Below the pieces are notes generated by a model. The model had not been told where the DNA came from. It did not search any database and was given only the letters and a program-made list of their open reading frames with translations. Of a stretch of DNA of 64,000 nucleotides, positions 36,462 to 49,596 are shown in pieces. Source of the DNA: Gemmatimonadaceae bacterium (GTDB lineage: Bacteria; Gemmatimonadota; Gemmatimonadetes; Gemmatimonadales; Gemmatimonadaceae). A program made the position numbers and the translations under genes. The number at the start of each line of letters is the position of its first letter. The stretch's first letter is position 1. Where the stretch lies: NCBI GenBank assembly GCA_019637355.1, contig JAHBVT010000001.1, positions 992,001 to 1,056,000 on the forward strand. Direction: 5' to 3'.

Positions 36462-37179
36462 GGGTCGCAGCAAGTGGGTCCTTATCCCTGGTACCGTCGC
36501 GATTGCCATCGCGGCCACGATGCTCTCCGCCTACGCCGGCTCGCAGGCCGCGCAGGATGCCGCGCCCGCGGGCGCGCCGGAGACCGCCACCCAGGCCGCC
36601 AATCGCGAAGCCGCAGGCAAGGCCGTTCCGGGCCCTTGGGCCTATAGCGGCTCCTCCGGATACACCTTCTATGTTGGTGGCGGCATCGGACGCTCGCCGG
36701 AACAGCCGGTGAAGTTCCCGCATCCGGTGCACGTGAACTCGCTGCAGATGAACTGCGCGTTCTGCCATAGCGCTGCAGGGCAGTCGCCGGACCCGGGCCT
36801 GCCGGCCGTCGGCACCTGTATGGCCTGCCACACCATCGTCGGCGCCGACCGTCCCGAGATCCAGAAGCTCTCCGAGTACTGGGCCAAGCGGCAGCCGGTG
36901 CCGTGGGTGCGCGTGCACAAGGTGCCGGAGTACGTGCACTTCCCGCATATGCGCCACGTCAACGCCGGCGTCACCTGCCAGACCTGCCACGGGCAGGTCA
37001 ACAATATGCCGCAGGTGTTCCAGGCCCAGTCGCTGAATATGGGCTGGTGCGTCCAGTGCCACGTGAACGGCTATTCGCCCGCCGAAGGGATGCGCGCCGC
37101 CGGCTATGAGCCGGACTCGGCCACCCTCGCCCTGCCTCGCAAGCGCGCGTCGTACGACTGCGCCACCTGCCACTACTAG
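36457..37179 (+). CDS. actA: alternative complex III subunit ActA, pentahaem cytochrome c
   Basis: A 240-residue protein with an N-terminal membrane anchor (about residues 7-28). Five CxxCH haem motifs are present: CAFCH, CMACH, CQTCH, CVQCH and CATCH, the last at the extreme C-terminus. HPVHVNSLQMNC and FPHMRHVNAGVTC provide distal histidines. ActA passes electrons within the quinol-oxidising alternative complex III on the periplasmic side. ATG at 36457 was chosen; a TTG two codons earlier is possible. First gene of a six-gene operon. Confidence 0.95.
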   Translation: MTGRSKWVLIPGTVAIAIAATMLSAYAGSQAAQDAAPAGAPETATQAANREAAGKAVPGPWAYSGSSGYTFYVGGGIGRSPEQPVKFPHPVHVNSLQMNCAFCHSAAGQSPDPGLPAVGTCMACHTIVGADRPEIQKLSEYWAKRQPVPWVRVHKVPEYVHFPHMRHVNAGVTCQTCHGQVNNMPQVFQAQSLNMGWCVQCHVNGYSPAEGMRAAGYEPDSATLALPRKRASYDCATCHY

Positions 37180-37186
37180 GACCGCG

Positions 37187-40264
<3,078 letters not shown>

Positions 40265-40279
40265 GGAGGACGGCACCCA

Positions 40280-41683
40280 ATGGCTACGCTCGCGCAGCCC
40301 GTGGATGAACCCCGCCGCCCGAACATCGCGTCGGCGGACATCCAGCTCCCCGCGGTCACCAGCTACGAGCAGGTGGACCGTGAGATCCTCTCCATCCTCA
40401 AGCCCACCAAGGCCTGGTTCGGCGGCCTGCTGATCGCGCTGGCCTGCCTCGGGCTGGGCATCTTCTCCTGGGCCTACCAGATCCATCAGGGCCTGGGCGT
40501 GGCGGGCTACAACCCGCCGGTGATGTGGGGCGTCTACATCATCACCTTCGTGTTCTGGGTCGGTATCGGCCACGCGGGCACGCTGATCTCGGCGATCCTC
40601 TACCTCTTCCGCGCCGGCTTCCGCACGACGATCTACCGCGCCGCCGAGGCGATGACGGTCTTCGCCGTGATGACGGCGGGCCTGTTCCCGATCATCCACA
40701 TCGGGCGGCCCTGGAAGTTCTTCTGGCTGATCCCGTATCCGAACTGGCGCCTGCTGTGGCCGAACTTCAAGTCCCCGCTGGTCTGGGACGTGTTCGCCAT
40801 CACGACGTACCTGACGATCTCGACGACCTTCCTCTTCGTCGGCCTGATCCCGGACATCGCGGTGCTGCGTGACCGCGAGACCAACCCGATCCGCAAGCGC
40901 ATCCTCGCGCTGCTCAGCTTCGGCTGGCGCAACAGCGAGCGCGAGTGGCGCCACTTCGCCCGCGCCTACCTGTTCCTCGCCGCGTTCTCGACGCCGCTGG
41001 TGCTCTCCGTGCACTCGGTGGTGTCCTTCGACTTCGCGATGGGCATCGTCCCGGGCTGGCACACGACGATCTTCCCGCCCTACTTCGTGGCCGGCGCCAT
41101 CTTCTCCGGCTTCGCGATGGTCTGGACGATCATCATCCCGATGCGGAAGTGGTTCGGCCTCAAGCACTACGTCACGCTCAACCACCTCGACGCCTCGGCC
41201 AAGATGGTGCTCTTCACGAGCCTCGTCGTGGGCTTGGCGTATATGATCGAGTTCTTCATCGCCTGGTACGGCGGCATCCCCTACGAGCAGGACTATTTCT
41301 GGAACCGCGTGTTCGGCCAGTGGTGGTGGGCGGCCTGGATCATGCTCACCTGCAACATGATCCTGCCGCTGTCGCTGTTCTCGCAGAAGCTGCGCCGCAA
41401 TCCGACCTGGCTGTTCATTCTCTCGATCTTCATCAACATCGGGATGTGGTTTGAGCGCTTCGTCATCGTGGTGCCGTCGCTGTCACACGACGTTGAGCCG
41501 TGGCAGTGGAGCACGTATATGCCGACCTGGGTGGACTACGGCCTGCTAATCGGCTCGTTCGGCTGGTTCTTTATGTGGTTCCTCCTCTTCGTGAAGCAGC
41601 TGCCGATTATGGCCTTGGCCGAGATCAAGGAAATCGTGCCGCCGAAGCTGAAGAAGTCCCACGCGCACCACGGGGGGCACTGA
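40280..41683 (+). CDS. actC: alternative complex III subunit ActC, NrfD-like quinol-binding membrane protein
   Basis: A 467-residue protein with about ten membrane helices, homologous to NrfD/PsrC. Typical parts are VFWVGIGHAGTLISAILYLF (about residue 92), IHIGRPWKFFWLIPYPN, and SVHSVVSFDFAMGIVPGWHTTIFPPYF. The second holds His and Arg residues implicated in quinol and proton paths. It sits 15 bases after actB with AAGGAGG as ribosome site. This subunit holds the quinol site in solved complexes. Confidence 0.95.
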   Translation: MATLAQPVDEPRRPNIASADIQLPAVTSYEQVDREILSILKPTKAWFGGLLIALACLGLGIFSWAYQIHQGLGVAGYNPPVMWGVYIITFVFWVGIGHAGTLISAILYLFRAGFRTTIYRAAEAMTVFAVMTAGLFPIIHIGRPWKFFWLIPYPNWRLLWPNFKSPLVWDVFAITTYLTISTTFLFVGLIPDIAVLRDRETNPIRKRILALLSFGWRNSEREWRHFARAYLFLAAFSTPLVLSVHSVVSFDFAMGIVPGWHTTIFPPYFVAGAIFSGFAMVWTIIIPMRKWFGLKHYVTLNHLDASAKMVLFTSLVVGLAYMIEFFIAWYGGIPYEQDYFWNRVFGQWWWAAWIMLTCNMILPLSLFSQKLRRNPTWLFILSIFINIGMWFERFVIVVPSLSHDVEPWQWSTYMPTWVDYGLLIGSFGWFFMWFLLFVKQLPIMALAEIKEIVPPKLKKSHAHHGGH

Positions 41684-41684
41684 G

Positions 41685-42188
41685 ATGTTCCGTGGCATCG
41701 TAGGCGTCTTCCACGAGCTCGACTCGACGACCGACACGATCGAGGAGCTCAAGCACAAGAACATCGGCAAGCTCACGGCGTACTCGCCGACGCTGCGCCA
41801 CGAGCTGGAGCACGCGATTGACCCGCCGATGAGCGGCGTGCGCAAGTTCACGCTCTTCGGTGCGCTGGCCGGCGTGAGCTTCGGGTACTGGCTGTCCATC
41901 TGGGGCTCGATGTACTGGCCGCTGGTCGTCGGCGGCAAGGCCATCGCCACCTGGCTGCCCTACACGGTGTTCGGCTTCGAAGTGATGGTGATGGTCGGGG
42001 CGCTCTCGACCGTCTTCGGGATGTTCTACCTGGCGGGGATTCCGCGGCTGGTCGACACCGTCGGCTACGACCCCCGCTTCAGCGCTGCCCACTTCGGCGT
42101 CTGGTGCGAGTGCGCACCGGAGCAGCAGGCCGAGGTGGAAGCCATTATGCGCCGCCACGGGGCGGTGGAGGTGCGCGGTGAGCGCTAA
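41685..42188 (+). CDS. actD: alternative complex III subunit ActD (DUF3341)
   Basis: A 167-residue protein with a short N-terminal cytoplasmic domain (GVFHELDSTTDTIEELKHK) and two membrane helices (about 65-85 and 95-118). AALSTVFGMFY-like GALSTVFGMFYLAGIPRL and SAAHFGVWCEC match DUF3341. It overlaps actE by 11 bases. Confidence 0.93.
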   Translation: MFRGIVGVFHELDSTTDTIEELKHKNIGKLTAYSPTLRHELEHAIDPPMSGVRKFTLFGALAGVSFGYWLSIWGSMYWPLVVGGKAIATWLPYTVFGFEVMVMVGALSTVFGMFYLAGIPRLVDTVGYDPRFSAAHFGVWCECAPEQQAEVEAIMRRHGAVEVRGER

Positions 42189-42906
42189 GGTCTCGATGCG
42201 CGTCCTCGCGGCGCTCGTCCTCCCGCTGGCCCTCGCGGCCTGCGACCCCAAGGACTGGATCACCGATATGCAGCAGCAGCCCTCGGTGAACACCTGGCAG
42301 AAGTTCTCGATGGACGCCGCCGCCGGCGACACCATCGCCTTCCGCGGCCAGCCGCAGGGCTCGGTGCCCGTCACCGGCGTCACGGTGGCCGAGTGGGAAG
42401 TGTCCTACACGCCGTCGATGCAGGCGGTGGACTCGCTCTCGCGTGTGCCGAACCCGGTGGCCGTCGACGCCCGTTCCATCGCCAACGGCTATCGGCTTTA
42501 TCAGGTCAACTGCGCCGTCTGCCACGGCGACGCCGGCGACGGACGCGGCACGCTGGCCACGGTCTCCGGCATCGCCTTCGTGCCTGCCATCAACGGCGCC
42601 GCGACGCAGGCGCGCAGCGACGGCTACATCTGGGGAATGCTGCGCAACGGGCGCGGCCTGATGGGCAACTTCAACCGCATCCCGGAGCGCGAGCGCTGGG
42701 ACGTGGTCAACTACGTGCGCGGCCTCCAGGGCCGGTACCCAGTCCCGACGGGCATCACCCTCAAGCCGGGCGAGGCGGCCGCCTTCAGCGGCGTCTCCGC
42801 GGTCGCTCCGAACGTGCCACACGCCTACGTCCGTCCTTCCACCGCCGGCATCGTCCCCAAGGCTCCCAAGGCCGCGGACGAGCACGACGATCACGAGGGG
42901 CACTGA
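42178..42906 (+). CDS. actE: alternative complex III subunit ActE, monohaem cytochrome c lipoprotein
   Basis: A 242-residue lipoprotein with a lipobox at LALAAC (Cys about residue 22). One haem motif is CAVCHGDAGDGRG, and the likely distal Met is in MGNFNRIPERERWDVVNYVRGL. The C-terminus is His/Asp-rich (DEHDDHEGH). GTG start at 42178 inside the end of actD. It is the mobile-like haem subunit on the periplasmic face. Confidence 0.93.
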   Translation: MSAKVSMRVLAALVLPLALAACDPKDWITDMQQQPSVNTWQKFSMDAAAGDTIAFRGQPQGSVPVTGVTVAEWEVSYTPSMQAVDSLSRVPNPVAVDARSIANGYRLYQVNCAVCHGDAGDGRGTLATVSGIAFVPAINGAATQARSDGYIWGMLRNGRGLMGNFNRIPERERWDVVNYVRGLQGRYPVPTGITLKPGEAAAFSGVSAVAPNVPHAYVRPSTAGIVPKAPKAADEHDDHEGH

Positions 42907-42909
42907 GCT

Positions 42910-44253
42910 ATGAGCCACCAGCACCATTACTCGCCGCCGCGCGACCAGTTCATCGACGTCCTCCGCACCAAGCAGATGCCGGATGGGCTCAAGAAGATCT
43001 CGCTCGGCTTGGCCGTCGCCGGCCTCGGCCTCTTCGCCTTCGGCGCCTTCACCGGCGAGTCGAGGGCCTGGCAGGCCTTCCTGATGAACTGGTTGTTCTT
43101 CACCGTGATCGCCTCGGCCGGCGTGATGTTCGTCGCCGTGCAGCGCATCGTCACGGCGCGCTGGTCGCGCGGAATCATCCGGTTCCTCGAAGGCTTCGTC
43201 GCCTTCCTGCCGTTCGCCGCCATCGGCCTCCTGCTGATCATCTTCTTCGGCAAGGGGCACATCTATCCGTGGTGGGACAAGGTCGGTACGGGCTATCTGA
43301 TCCCCGAGAAGGAGCTGTACTTCAACCACGGCTTCTTCTACCTGCGGTCCATCGGCATCTTCGGCGCGCTGCTCGCGCTGCAGCTGTGGTACATCTGGAC
43401 CTCGCTGCGCCTCGACGTCGGCGTGACGCCGGAGTACGGCGCCGCTTGGGCGGCCGGCCTGCGCGCCAAGATGCGCGCCGGCTTCGGCGAGGAGCGGCGC
43501 GAGCTGCACTCGACGCACTCGCTGCAGGGCAAGCTGGCCGTGACGATGGCGCTGGTGTTCGCCTTCGGCTGGTGCGTGCTCGCCTGGGACCACTCGATGT
43601 CCCTGGACTACCACTGGTTCAGCACGATGTACGGCTGGCAGTTCTTTATGGGCGGCTGGCTCGTGTCGCTGATGATCCTCGCCGTCCTCCTGCGCTGGTG
43701 GAAGGGCCAGTTCCCCGAACTGCCCGAGCTGATCACCGAGAAGCACTACCACGACGTCGGCAAGCTCTGCTTCGCCTTCACGGCGTTCTGGGGCTACCTG
43801 ACCTTCTCGCAGTTCATCATCATCTGGTACGGCAACCTGGCTGAGGAGACGCACTGGTTCACGCTGCGGCTCTCGGGCGTCTGGAGCACCACCACGATGC
43901 TCGCGGCCGTGCTGACCTTCATCGTGCCCTTCGCCGGCCTGATGAGCGTCAAGGCCAAGCTTTGGAGCCCGACGATGATCCTCTTCGCGGTCTCGTCGTT
44001 CACCGGCCTCTGGCTCTCGCGCTTCATCGAGATCTATCCGTCCATCTACGGCAGCGGCGCCACGACCCTGCCGTTCGGCATCTGGGAGATCGGCATCTTC
44101 CTCGGGATGCTCGGGCTGTTCGCCTGGAGCTACGCGCAGTTTATGGACGCCTTCCCCAAGGCTCGCGTGTTCCTGATGACCTCGCCGTACCGCGACGAGG
44201 TGCAGGTCCCGGTCGATCCGGAGACGATGGAGCCGCTGCCGGCGCACGAGTAG
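42910..44253 (+). CDS. actF: alternative complex III subunit ActF, NrfD-like membrane protein
   Basis: A 447-residue membrane protein with about ten helices, distantly related to ActC. Typical segments are AIGLLLIIFFGKGHIYPWW, SLDYHWFSTMYGWQFFMGGW and HDVGKLCFAFTAFWGYLTFSQF. It ends the operon. The sequence after it is repeat element 6 and a tRNA, with no cytochrome oxidase genes, which often follow act genes in other bacteria. Confidence 0.94.
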   Translation: MSHQHHYSPPRDQFIDVLRTKQMPDGLKKISLGLAVAGLGLFAFGAFTGESRAWQAFLMNWLFFTVIASAGVMFVAVQRIVTARWSRGIIRFLEGFVAFLPFAAIGLLLIIFFGKGHIYPWWDKVGTGYLIPEKELYFNHGFFYLRSIGIFGALLALQLWYIWTSLRLDVGVTPEYGAAWAAGLRAKMRAGFGEERRELHSTHSLQGKLAVTMALVFAFGWCVLAWDHSMSLDYHWFSTMYGWQFFMGGWLVSLMILAVLLRWWKGQFPELPELITEKHYHDVGKLCFAFTAFWGYLTFSQFIIIWYGNLAEETHWFTLRLSGVWSTTTMLAAVLTFIVPFAGLMSVKAKLWSPTMILFAVSSFTGLWLSRFIEIYPSIYGSGATTLPFGIWEIGIFLGMLGLFAWSYAQFMDAFPKARVFLMTSPYRDEVQVPVDPETMEPLPAHE

Positions 44254-44256
44254 CCG

Positions 44257-44396
44257 GACGGATGACGAATGACGAATGACGGAAGGGGTGCGAGCCAAGT
44301 CGCCCGCATCCCCTTTCCGCATCCGTCGTCCGTCGTCCGTGGTCCGTGGTCCGTCATCCGTCCCTAACCAAACCTTCCGTCTTCCGCCTTCCGTCT
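44257..44396. repeat. heptamer inverted-repeat element 6
   Basis: Left arm GGATGAC, GAATGAC, GAATGAC (44257-44280), then an imperfect stem GGAAGGGGTGCG / CGCATCCCCTTTCC. A long right arm mixes GTCGTCC, GTGGTCC and GTCATCC units (to 44363), with an extra CTTCCGTC run at 44384-44396. It lies between actF and tRNA-Ala, and is the most degenerate copy. Confidence 0.88.
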
Positions 44397-44412
44397 TAGT
44401 ATTATCCGGTAT

Positions 44413-44485
44413 GGGGCGTTAGCTCAGCTGGGAGAGCACCTGCTTTGCAAGCAGGGGGTCGCCGGTTCGATCCCGGCACGCTCCA
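44413..44485 (+). tRNA. tRNA-Ala (anticodon TGC)
   Basis: A 73-base cloverleaf: 7-bp acceptor stem GGGGCGT/ACGCTCC, D arm GCTC...GAGC, anticodon stem CCTGC/GCAGG with loop TTTGCAA (anticodon TGC), a 5-base variable loop, and T arm GCCGG-TTCGATC-CCGGC. The acceptor has the G3:U70 wobble pair that identifies alanine tRNAs. The discriminator is A. CCA is not encoded (the next bases are CTC) and must be added by a nucleotidyltransferase. Confidence 0.98.
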
Positions 44486-44564
44486 CTCCGTTTCGGCGTT
44501 CACTACAGGGTCGCGTCGGCAGTCGCCGATGCGACCCCGTGCCTTTCACCCGGAGTGCATTTCG

Positions 44565-45035
44565 ATGTCCTTGACCGTCCCGGCGGTTGGCGCACCCGCC
44601 CCCGACTTTACGCTCGATGCCACCGACGGCTCGCGCGTCTCGCTCGCGGCGTACCGTGGCCAGCGGAACGTGCTGCTGGCGTTCTTCCCGCTGGCCTTCA
44701 CGTCCACCTGCACGGCCGAGCTCTGCGCGTTCACCGACGACTTCGATGTCTTCGCCGAGCAGGACGTGGTCGTCATTCCCATCAGCGTCGACGCCGTGCC
44801 GTCGCTGAAGGCCTTCAAGGCGCAGTACGGGATGAAGGTCGAGCTGGCCTCGGACTTCAAGCGCGAGGCCTCGCGTGCCTACGGCACGTTGATGGAGCAT
44901 ACGTTCTTCTCCAACCGCGCGTACTTCCTCATCGACAAGCAGGGCATCCTGCGCTGGCGCTACGTCGAGGAGACGCCGGGCACGCGACGCGAGAACGCGG
45001 AAATCCTGGCGGAGATCGCGAAGCTGAAGGCGTAG
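44565..45035 (+). CDS. peroxiredoxin, AhpC/TSA (AhpE/Bcp-like)
   Basis: A 156-residue thioredoxin-fold peroxidase that reduces hydroperoxides. The active site is FFPLAFTSTCTAELCAF (about residues 39-55): the first Cys is the peroxidatic one and the second lies five residues on, as in some AhpE or Bcp proteins. A conserved Arg is in FSNRAYFLIDKQGILRW-like FFSNRAYFLIDK. ATG at 44565 was preferred over an earlier in-frame start lying in the tRNA. Element 7 follows directly. Confidence 0.92.
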   Translation: MSLTVPAVGAPAPDFTLDATDGSRVSLAAYRGQRNVLLAFFPLAFTSTCTAELCAFTDDFDVFAEQDVVVIPISVDAVPSLKAFKAQYGMKVELASDFKREASRAYGTLMEHTFFSNRAYFLIDKQGILRWRYVEETPGTRRENAEILAEIAKLKA

Positions 45036-45036
45036 T

Positions 45037-45110
45037 GACGGATGACGGATGACGGATGACGGAGGACGGAGGACGCAGGACAGGCAGCTTCCGTCCTCCG
45101 TCCTCCGTCC
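45037..45110. repeat. heptamer inverted-repeat element 7 (perfect 18-bp stem)
   Basis: Three GGATGAC units are followed by GGAGGAC variants. The inner left arm (45058-45075) pairs perfectly over 18 bp with a right arm of GTCCTCC units (45092-45109) around a 16-base loop. Here both arms carry the same variant unit. It fills the gap between the convergent peroxiredoxin and hsp20 genes. Confidence 0.92.
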
Positions 45111-45114
45111 GGTA

Positions 45115-45543
45115 TTACGCCTTCACCTCAATCCGCCGCGCCACCGGCACCTCGGCCTTCGGCACCGTCACCGTGAGCACGCCGTGCGCGAAGCGGGCCT
45201 CGATGCCGTCCTCGCGGACGTTGCTCGGCAGGCGGAAGCTGCGCTCGAAGCTCCCAGTCACGCGCTCCAAGCTGATCCAGCGGCCCTCCTGCTCGTCGCG
45301 GCGGGTGGCGGCCTTCTCGCCACGGATGCGCAGCACCTTCTGCTCCGCCGTGACCTCGACCTGCTCGGGGCTCACGCCCGGCAGCTCGAGCTCGAACTGC
45401 CACGCGTCCTTGGTCTCGTGGATGTCCACCGCCGGCGTCCAGCTGGCCGGGGCAGGGGCGGCGCGGAAGAACGCGTCGTCGAAGAGGCGGTCCATCTCGC
45501 GGCGCAGGGAACCGAGGGGGGCCAGAGTCGTGCGATACACCAT
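45115..45543 (-). CDS. Hsp20-family small heat shock protein
   Basis: A 142-residue ATP-independent chaperone that holds unfolding proteins. The alpha-crystallin domain runs from about residue 36 to 130: WTPAVDIHETKDAWQFELEL, GVSPEQVEVTAEQKVLRI, and FRLPSNVREDGIEARFAHGVLTVTVPK. The C-terminal extension is short and the I-x-I-like motif is IEVKA. A strong ribosome site (GGAGG) precedes the ATG. I saw no CIRCE or HrcA-type operator in the 225-bp gap upstream. Confidence 0.94.
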   Translation of the reverse strand: MVYRTTLAPLGSLRREMDRLFDDAFFRAAPAPASWTPAVDIHETKDAWQFELELPGVSPEQVEVTAEQKVLRIRGEKAATRRDEQEGRWISLERVTGSFERSFRLPSNVREDGIEARFAHGVLTVTVPKAEVPVARRIEVKA

Positions 45544-45768
45544 TGTGCAATCCTCCAGGATGGGGCTCAGTCAGGGCGCGGGCACGGTCGCCCGCTCGCC
45601 CGCTCGCCCCTCCACTCGCGCAACGGTCGTGCCGCGCCGCTGATGCCGACCTGACCGGCCGCCCTGCCGCACCGACACGCAAGGCTGTCAGCTCGACGCG
45701 CGCCACTGGGGATTTCCCTTGTTCGACCCTCGGCCGGGCCGTAGCTTCCGTCCAACCAAACCCCATCC
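45544..45768. other. divergent intergenic region, hsp20 / histidine kinase
   Basis: A 225-bp gap between two divergent genes. It holds a pyrimidine-rich run with repeated CGCCCGCTCG near 45593-45613. A possible -10 box, TAGCTT, lies at 45742-45747, 21 bases before the kinase start. I see no small ORF, RNA or clear operator. Confidence 0.4.
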
Positions 45769-47333
45769 GTGTCCACCCCTCCTGCCCCCGAGATTACCGG
45801 CGAAGGCCGGGCTGCCCGCGCCCTCTCGGCCCTGGCGGGCATCAGCGCCGAGCTGGCCTCGGCGCGCGCCTTGGAGAACACGGTGGACCGCGCGCTGGCC
45901 ACGTTACGCGGCTTTCTTGAGGGCGAGCAGGTGTCGCTGTGGCTGCACACGCCGCAGGGGCTGTCGATGTCCTGGTCCGCGGGCAAGGACACGACCAGTG
46001 AGGAGGACGTCCGCAAGGGCCTGCGCCTGGGCGACTCGCTGCAAGTGGTGCGCGATCTCGAGGTGGCCCCGATCATCCTCGGCGACCGCCGCGTGGGCGC
46101 GTTGGTCGTGCGGACCTCGCGTGCGCTCGGCGACGAGGAGCGGATGCTGCTGACGGCATTGGCGAATCTCTTCGCGCCGGAACTGGCGCACGCCGAACGC
46201 TCACGGCAGCTGGAAGTGGAGGTGGCGGCGCGGACGGCCGAGATCGAACGCGGGCGTCGCTTCACCGAAAAGATCATCGACTCGCTGCCGCTCGGGTTGT
46301 ACGTGATCGATCGCGAGTACCGCATTCAATCGTGGAACCGCAAGCGCGAGACCGGGATGCAGGGCGTCTCCCGCGAGGAGGCGCTCGGGCGCACGATCTT
46401 CGAGATCCTGCACCGCCAGCCGGCCGAAATGCTGCGGCGCGAGTTCGACGACGTGTTCTCCACTGGGCGGATGCAGGAGTACCAGATGGAGTCGGTGGCG
46501 TCGGGCGAGGCGCGCACCTACCGCATCACCAAGATTCCGATGCGCCTCGGCGACGGGCCGGTGAGCCACGTCATCACGATCGGCGAGGACGTCACGGACT
46601 GGAAGGAGGCGCAGGAGCGCTTCTCGCAGGCCGAGAAGCTGGCGGCCATCGGGCAGCTGGCGGCCGGTGTGATGCACGAGATCAACAACCCGCTGGCAAC
46701 GATCGCCGCCTGCGCCGAGTCGCTGGGGTACCGCATCGAGGACCTCGAGAAGAGCGGCGTGACGCTGGCGCCGGAGACGCACGACTTCCTCGGCATCATC
46801 GAGAACGAGGTGGTGCGCTGCAAGCAGATCGTGGACGGCCTGCTCGACTTCTCGCGGCCCAAGCAGGCGCGCAAGGAGCGGGTGAACCTCAACGACGTCG
46901 TCGAGCGCACGTTGTTCCTGCTCAAGCACCACGTGCGGTTCAAGAAGCTCACCGTGCAGACCGAATTGGATCCGACCATCGGCCGGGTGCCGCAGGCCAA
47001 CTCCGAGCAGCTCGTGCAGGTGCTGATGGCGCTGCTGATCAACGCGATGGATGCGATGGGCGAGAAGGGCACGGTGCGCATCGTGACGCAGGCCGGCTCC
47101 GATCCGAAGCGCGGCGCCATCCTCGAGGTCATCGACCAAGGGCACGGGATCGCCAAGGGAGAAGTCGCCAAGATCTTCGAGCCGTTCTACACGACCAAGG
47201 CGCCGGGGCAGGGGACGGGCCTCGGGCTCTCCATCTGCTATGGCATCGTGCAGGAGCACGGCGGCGTGATCGAGGTGGACAGCACGCTGGGCCAGGGCAG
47301 CACCTTCCGTGTGGTGTTGCCGGTGGTGGCGCT

Positions 47334-47337
<4 letters not shown>
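45769..47337 (+). CDS. soluble PAS/GAF sensor histidine kinase
   Basis: A 522-residue kinase without membrane helices. A GAF-like domain lies at about 25-140, a short coiled coil (RSRQLEVEVAARTAEIERGR) at 143-165 and a PAS domain at about 168-285 (IIDSLPLGLYVIDREYRIQSW). The DHp helix has His303 in GVMHEINNPLATIAA. The ATPase domain carries the N box LINAMDAMGEKG, G1 VIDQGHGIAKG and G2 GTGLGLSICYGIVQEHGG. The architecture recalls NtrB-type kinases, yet the partner gene is OmpR-type. GTG start; the stop overlaps the regulator (ATGA). Confidence 0.92.
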
Positions 47338-47998
<661 letters not shown>

Positions 47999-48002
<4 letters not shown>

Positions 48003-49489
48003 AGTCCATCCGCGGGCGGCTCACGATCAGCTATGTGGTGGCCCTCACGGCCACGCTCGTGATCTTCGCGGGCATTCTCTGGAGCGCCACGCAGACCGCT
48101 GCGACACGTTCGCTGCAGCGCCGCGCCGACCTCGTCGCCGACCTGGCGACCATCGTGCTGCAGCAGGGCGCCTCGGACATCGCCGTCGTCATCACCGAAG
48201 ACTCGCTCGTCGGCCAGAAGCTCGAGCCGCGCATCCGGCGTTCGCTGGACCTGCTGCCCGGCTACGTCATCATCGCGGACTCTGCGCGCGTGCTCTACAC
48301 CAGCCCGGCCGTGGAACGGCTCAGCTTCAACGACCGCAACCGCCTGGTCAGCTCGGTGTTCCGCCGCACGCCGGAGCAGCCGGCGGCCAACGTGCGGATG
48401 GACTCGACCGCCAACGTCTTCATCGTGGCGCATTTCGAGCGCCCGAGCCGCCGCATCCCCGTGGCGCGGGTCGTGGCGGGTGAATCGGTGGCCGAACTGG
48501 CGTGGAAGGACAGCGCGCTGTTCCTCCCGATCCTCGTGACCTTGCCGCTGATCCTGGCACTCTCGGCGCTGGTGAGTTGGTTGCTGGCGGGCAGCGCCTT
48601 GCGGCCGGTGGACCGACTCATCTACGACCTCGAGGCCATCCAGGACGGCCGCTCGCTCCATCGGCGGTTGCACGTGGACGTCGAGGGCAACGAGATCGAT
48701 CGCCTGGCAATGACGTTGAACGCGATGATGGCGCGCCTCGAGGGTTCGTTCGCCGCCCTCCGCCGCTTCACCGCCGACGCCAGCCACGAGCTCAAGACCC
48801 CGCTGACCGTGCTCCGGGCCGACATCGAGCGGGCGATGCAGTCCCCGCACGCCGCGGAGGACCAGTTGCCGGCGCTGGAGGAGGCCCTGGCCGAGACGCG
48901 CCGGATGGCGGACTTGGTCGATTCGCTGCTCACGCTCGCCCGGGCCGACGAGGGGCGCTACGACCTGCACCGCGAGCCGGTGGCCTTGGCCCCGCTCGTG
49001 GCCGATGTCGCCGAGACGGCCCAGATGCTCGGAGAAGCCAGCAACGTCAGCGTCGAGCTCGAGCGGGCGGATAACGTCACGGTGGAGGGCGACGTGGTGC
49101 GCCTGCGGCAACTCTTCCTGAACCTGGCCAGCAACGCCGTGAAGTACTCGGGGGCGCAGGGCAACGTCAGCATCGCGCTCGAGGACCGGGGTGACCACGT
49201 GGCGTACGTGGTGAAGGACAGCGGTATGGGCATCGCGGCCGCCGACCTGCCCTACATCTTTGACCGATTCTGGCGGGCCGACCGGGTGCGCTCGCGCACG
49301 GGGGAGCGCGGTGGGGTGGGCCTGGGGCTGGCTATCGCCCAGTGGATCGCCCACGCCCACGGGGGCTTCATCTCGGTGGGCTCTCGGTTGGGGCGCGGGA
49401 GCACCTTCACCGTGCAGTTGCCCCTGCGCCCGTCCGGGCGCCCCGGTCCCGGGCCAGCGAATCCTCACGGTCGGTTAAGCGAAACTTAA
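47999..49489 (+). CDS. membrane sensor histidine kinase (HAMP-HisKA-HATPase)
   Basis: A 496-residue kinase. TM1 is at about 10-30 and TM2 at 178-200, flanking a periplasmic sensor of about 145 residues of no known type. HAMP follows (LRPVDRLIYDLEAIQDGR, about 200-250), then His263 in DASHELKTPLTVLRADIE. ATPase boxes are NLASNAVKYSG, VKDSGMGIAAADLPYIFDRF and GGVGLGLAIAQWIAHAHGG. GTG start overlapping the regulator stop (GTGA), so it is the natural partner of the OmpR-type regulator. Confidence 0.93.
49475..49489. promoter_or_regulatory. AT-rich inverted repeat TTAAG-N5-CTTAA
   Basis: TTAAGCGAAACTTAA overlaps the last codons of the kinase gene and is followed by TCTTTTCCC. It may be a weak terminator for the kinase unit or an operator for the TonB/Exb operon that begins about 110 bases later. 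Confidence 0.35.
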
Positions 49490-49596
49490 TCTTTTCCCGA
49501 TTCCCTCCTCACCCGAGGCGGGTACGTTCATTCACGGTGGACGCCGGAGGTTCCGGACGTCTTCACGCGATTGTTCACGTCTTGCGGAGTTTGCGC

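Noticed and set aside
44424-44900. Minus-strand open frame covering the tRNA and the peroxiredoxin gene
   Set aside because: Part of its product is simply the translated reverse complement of tRNA-Ala, a well-known annotation artefact.
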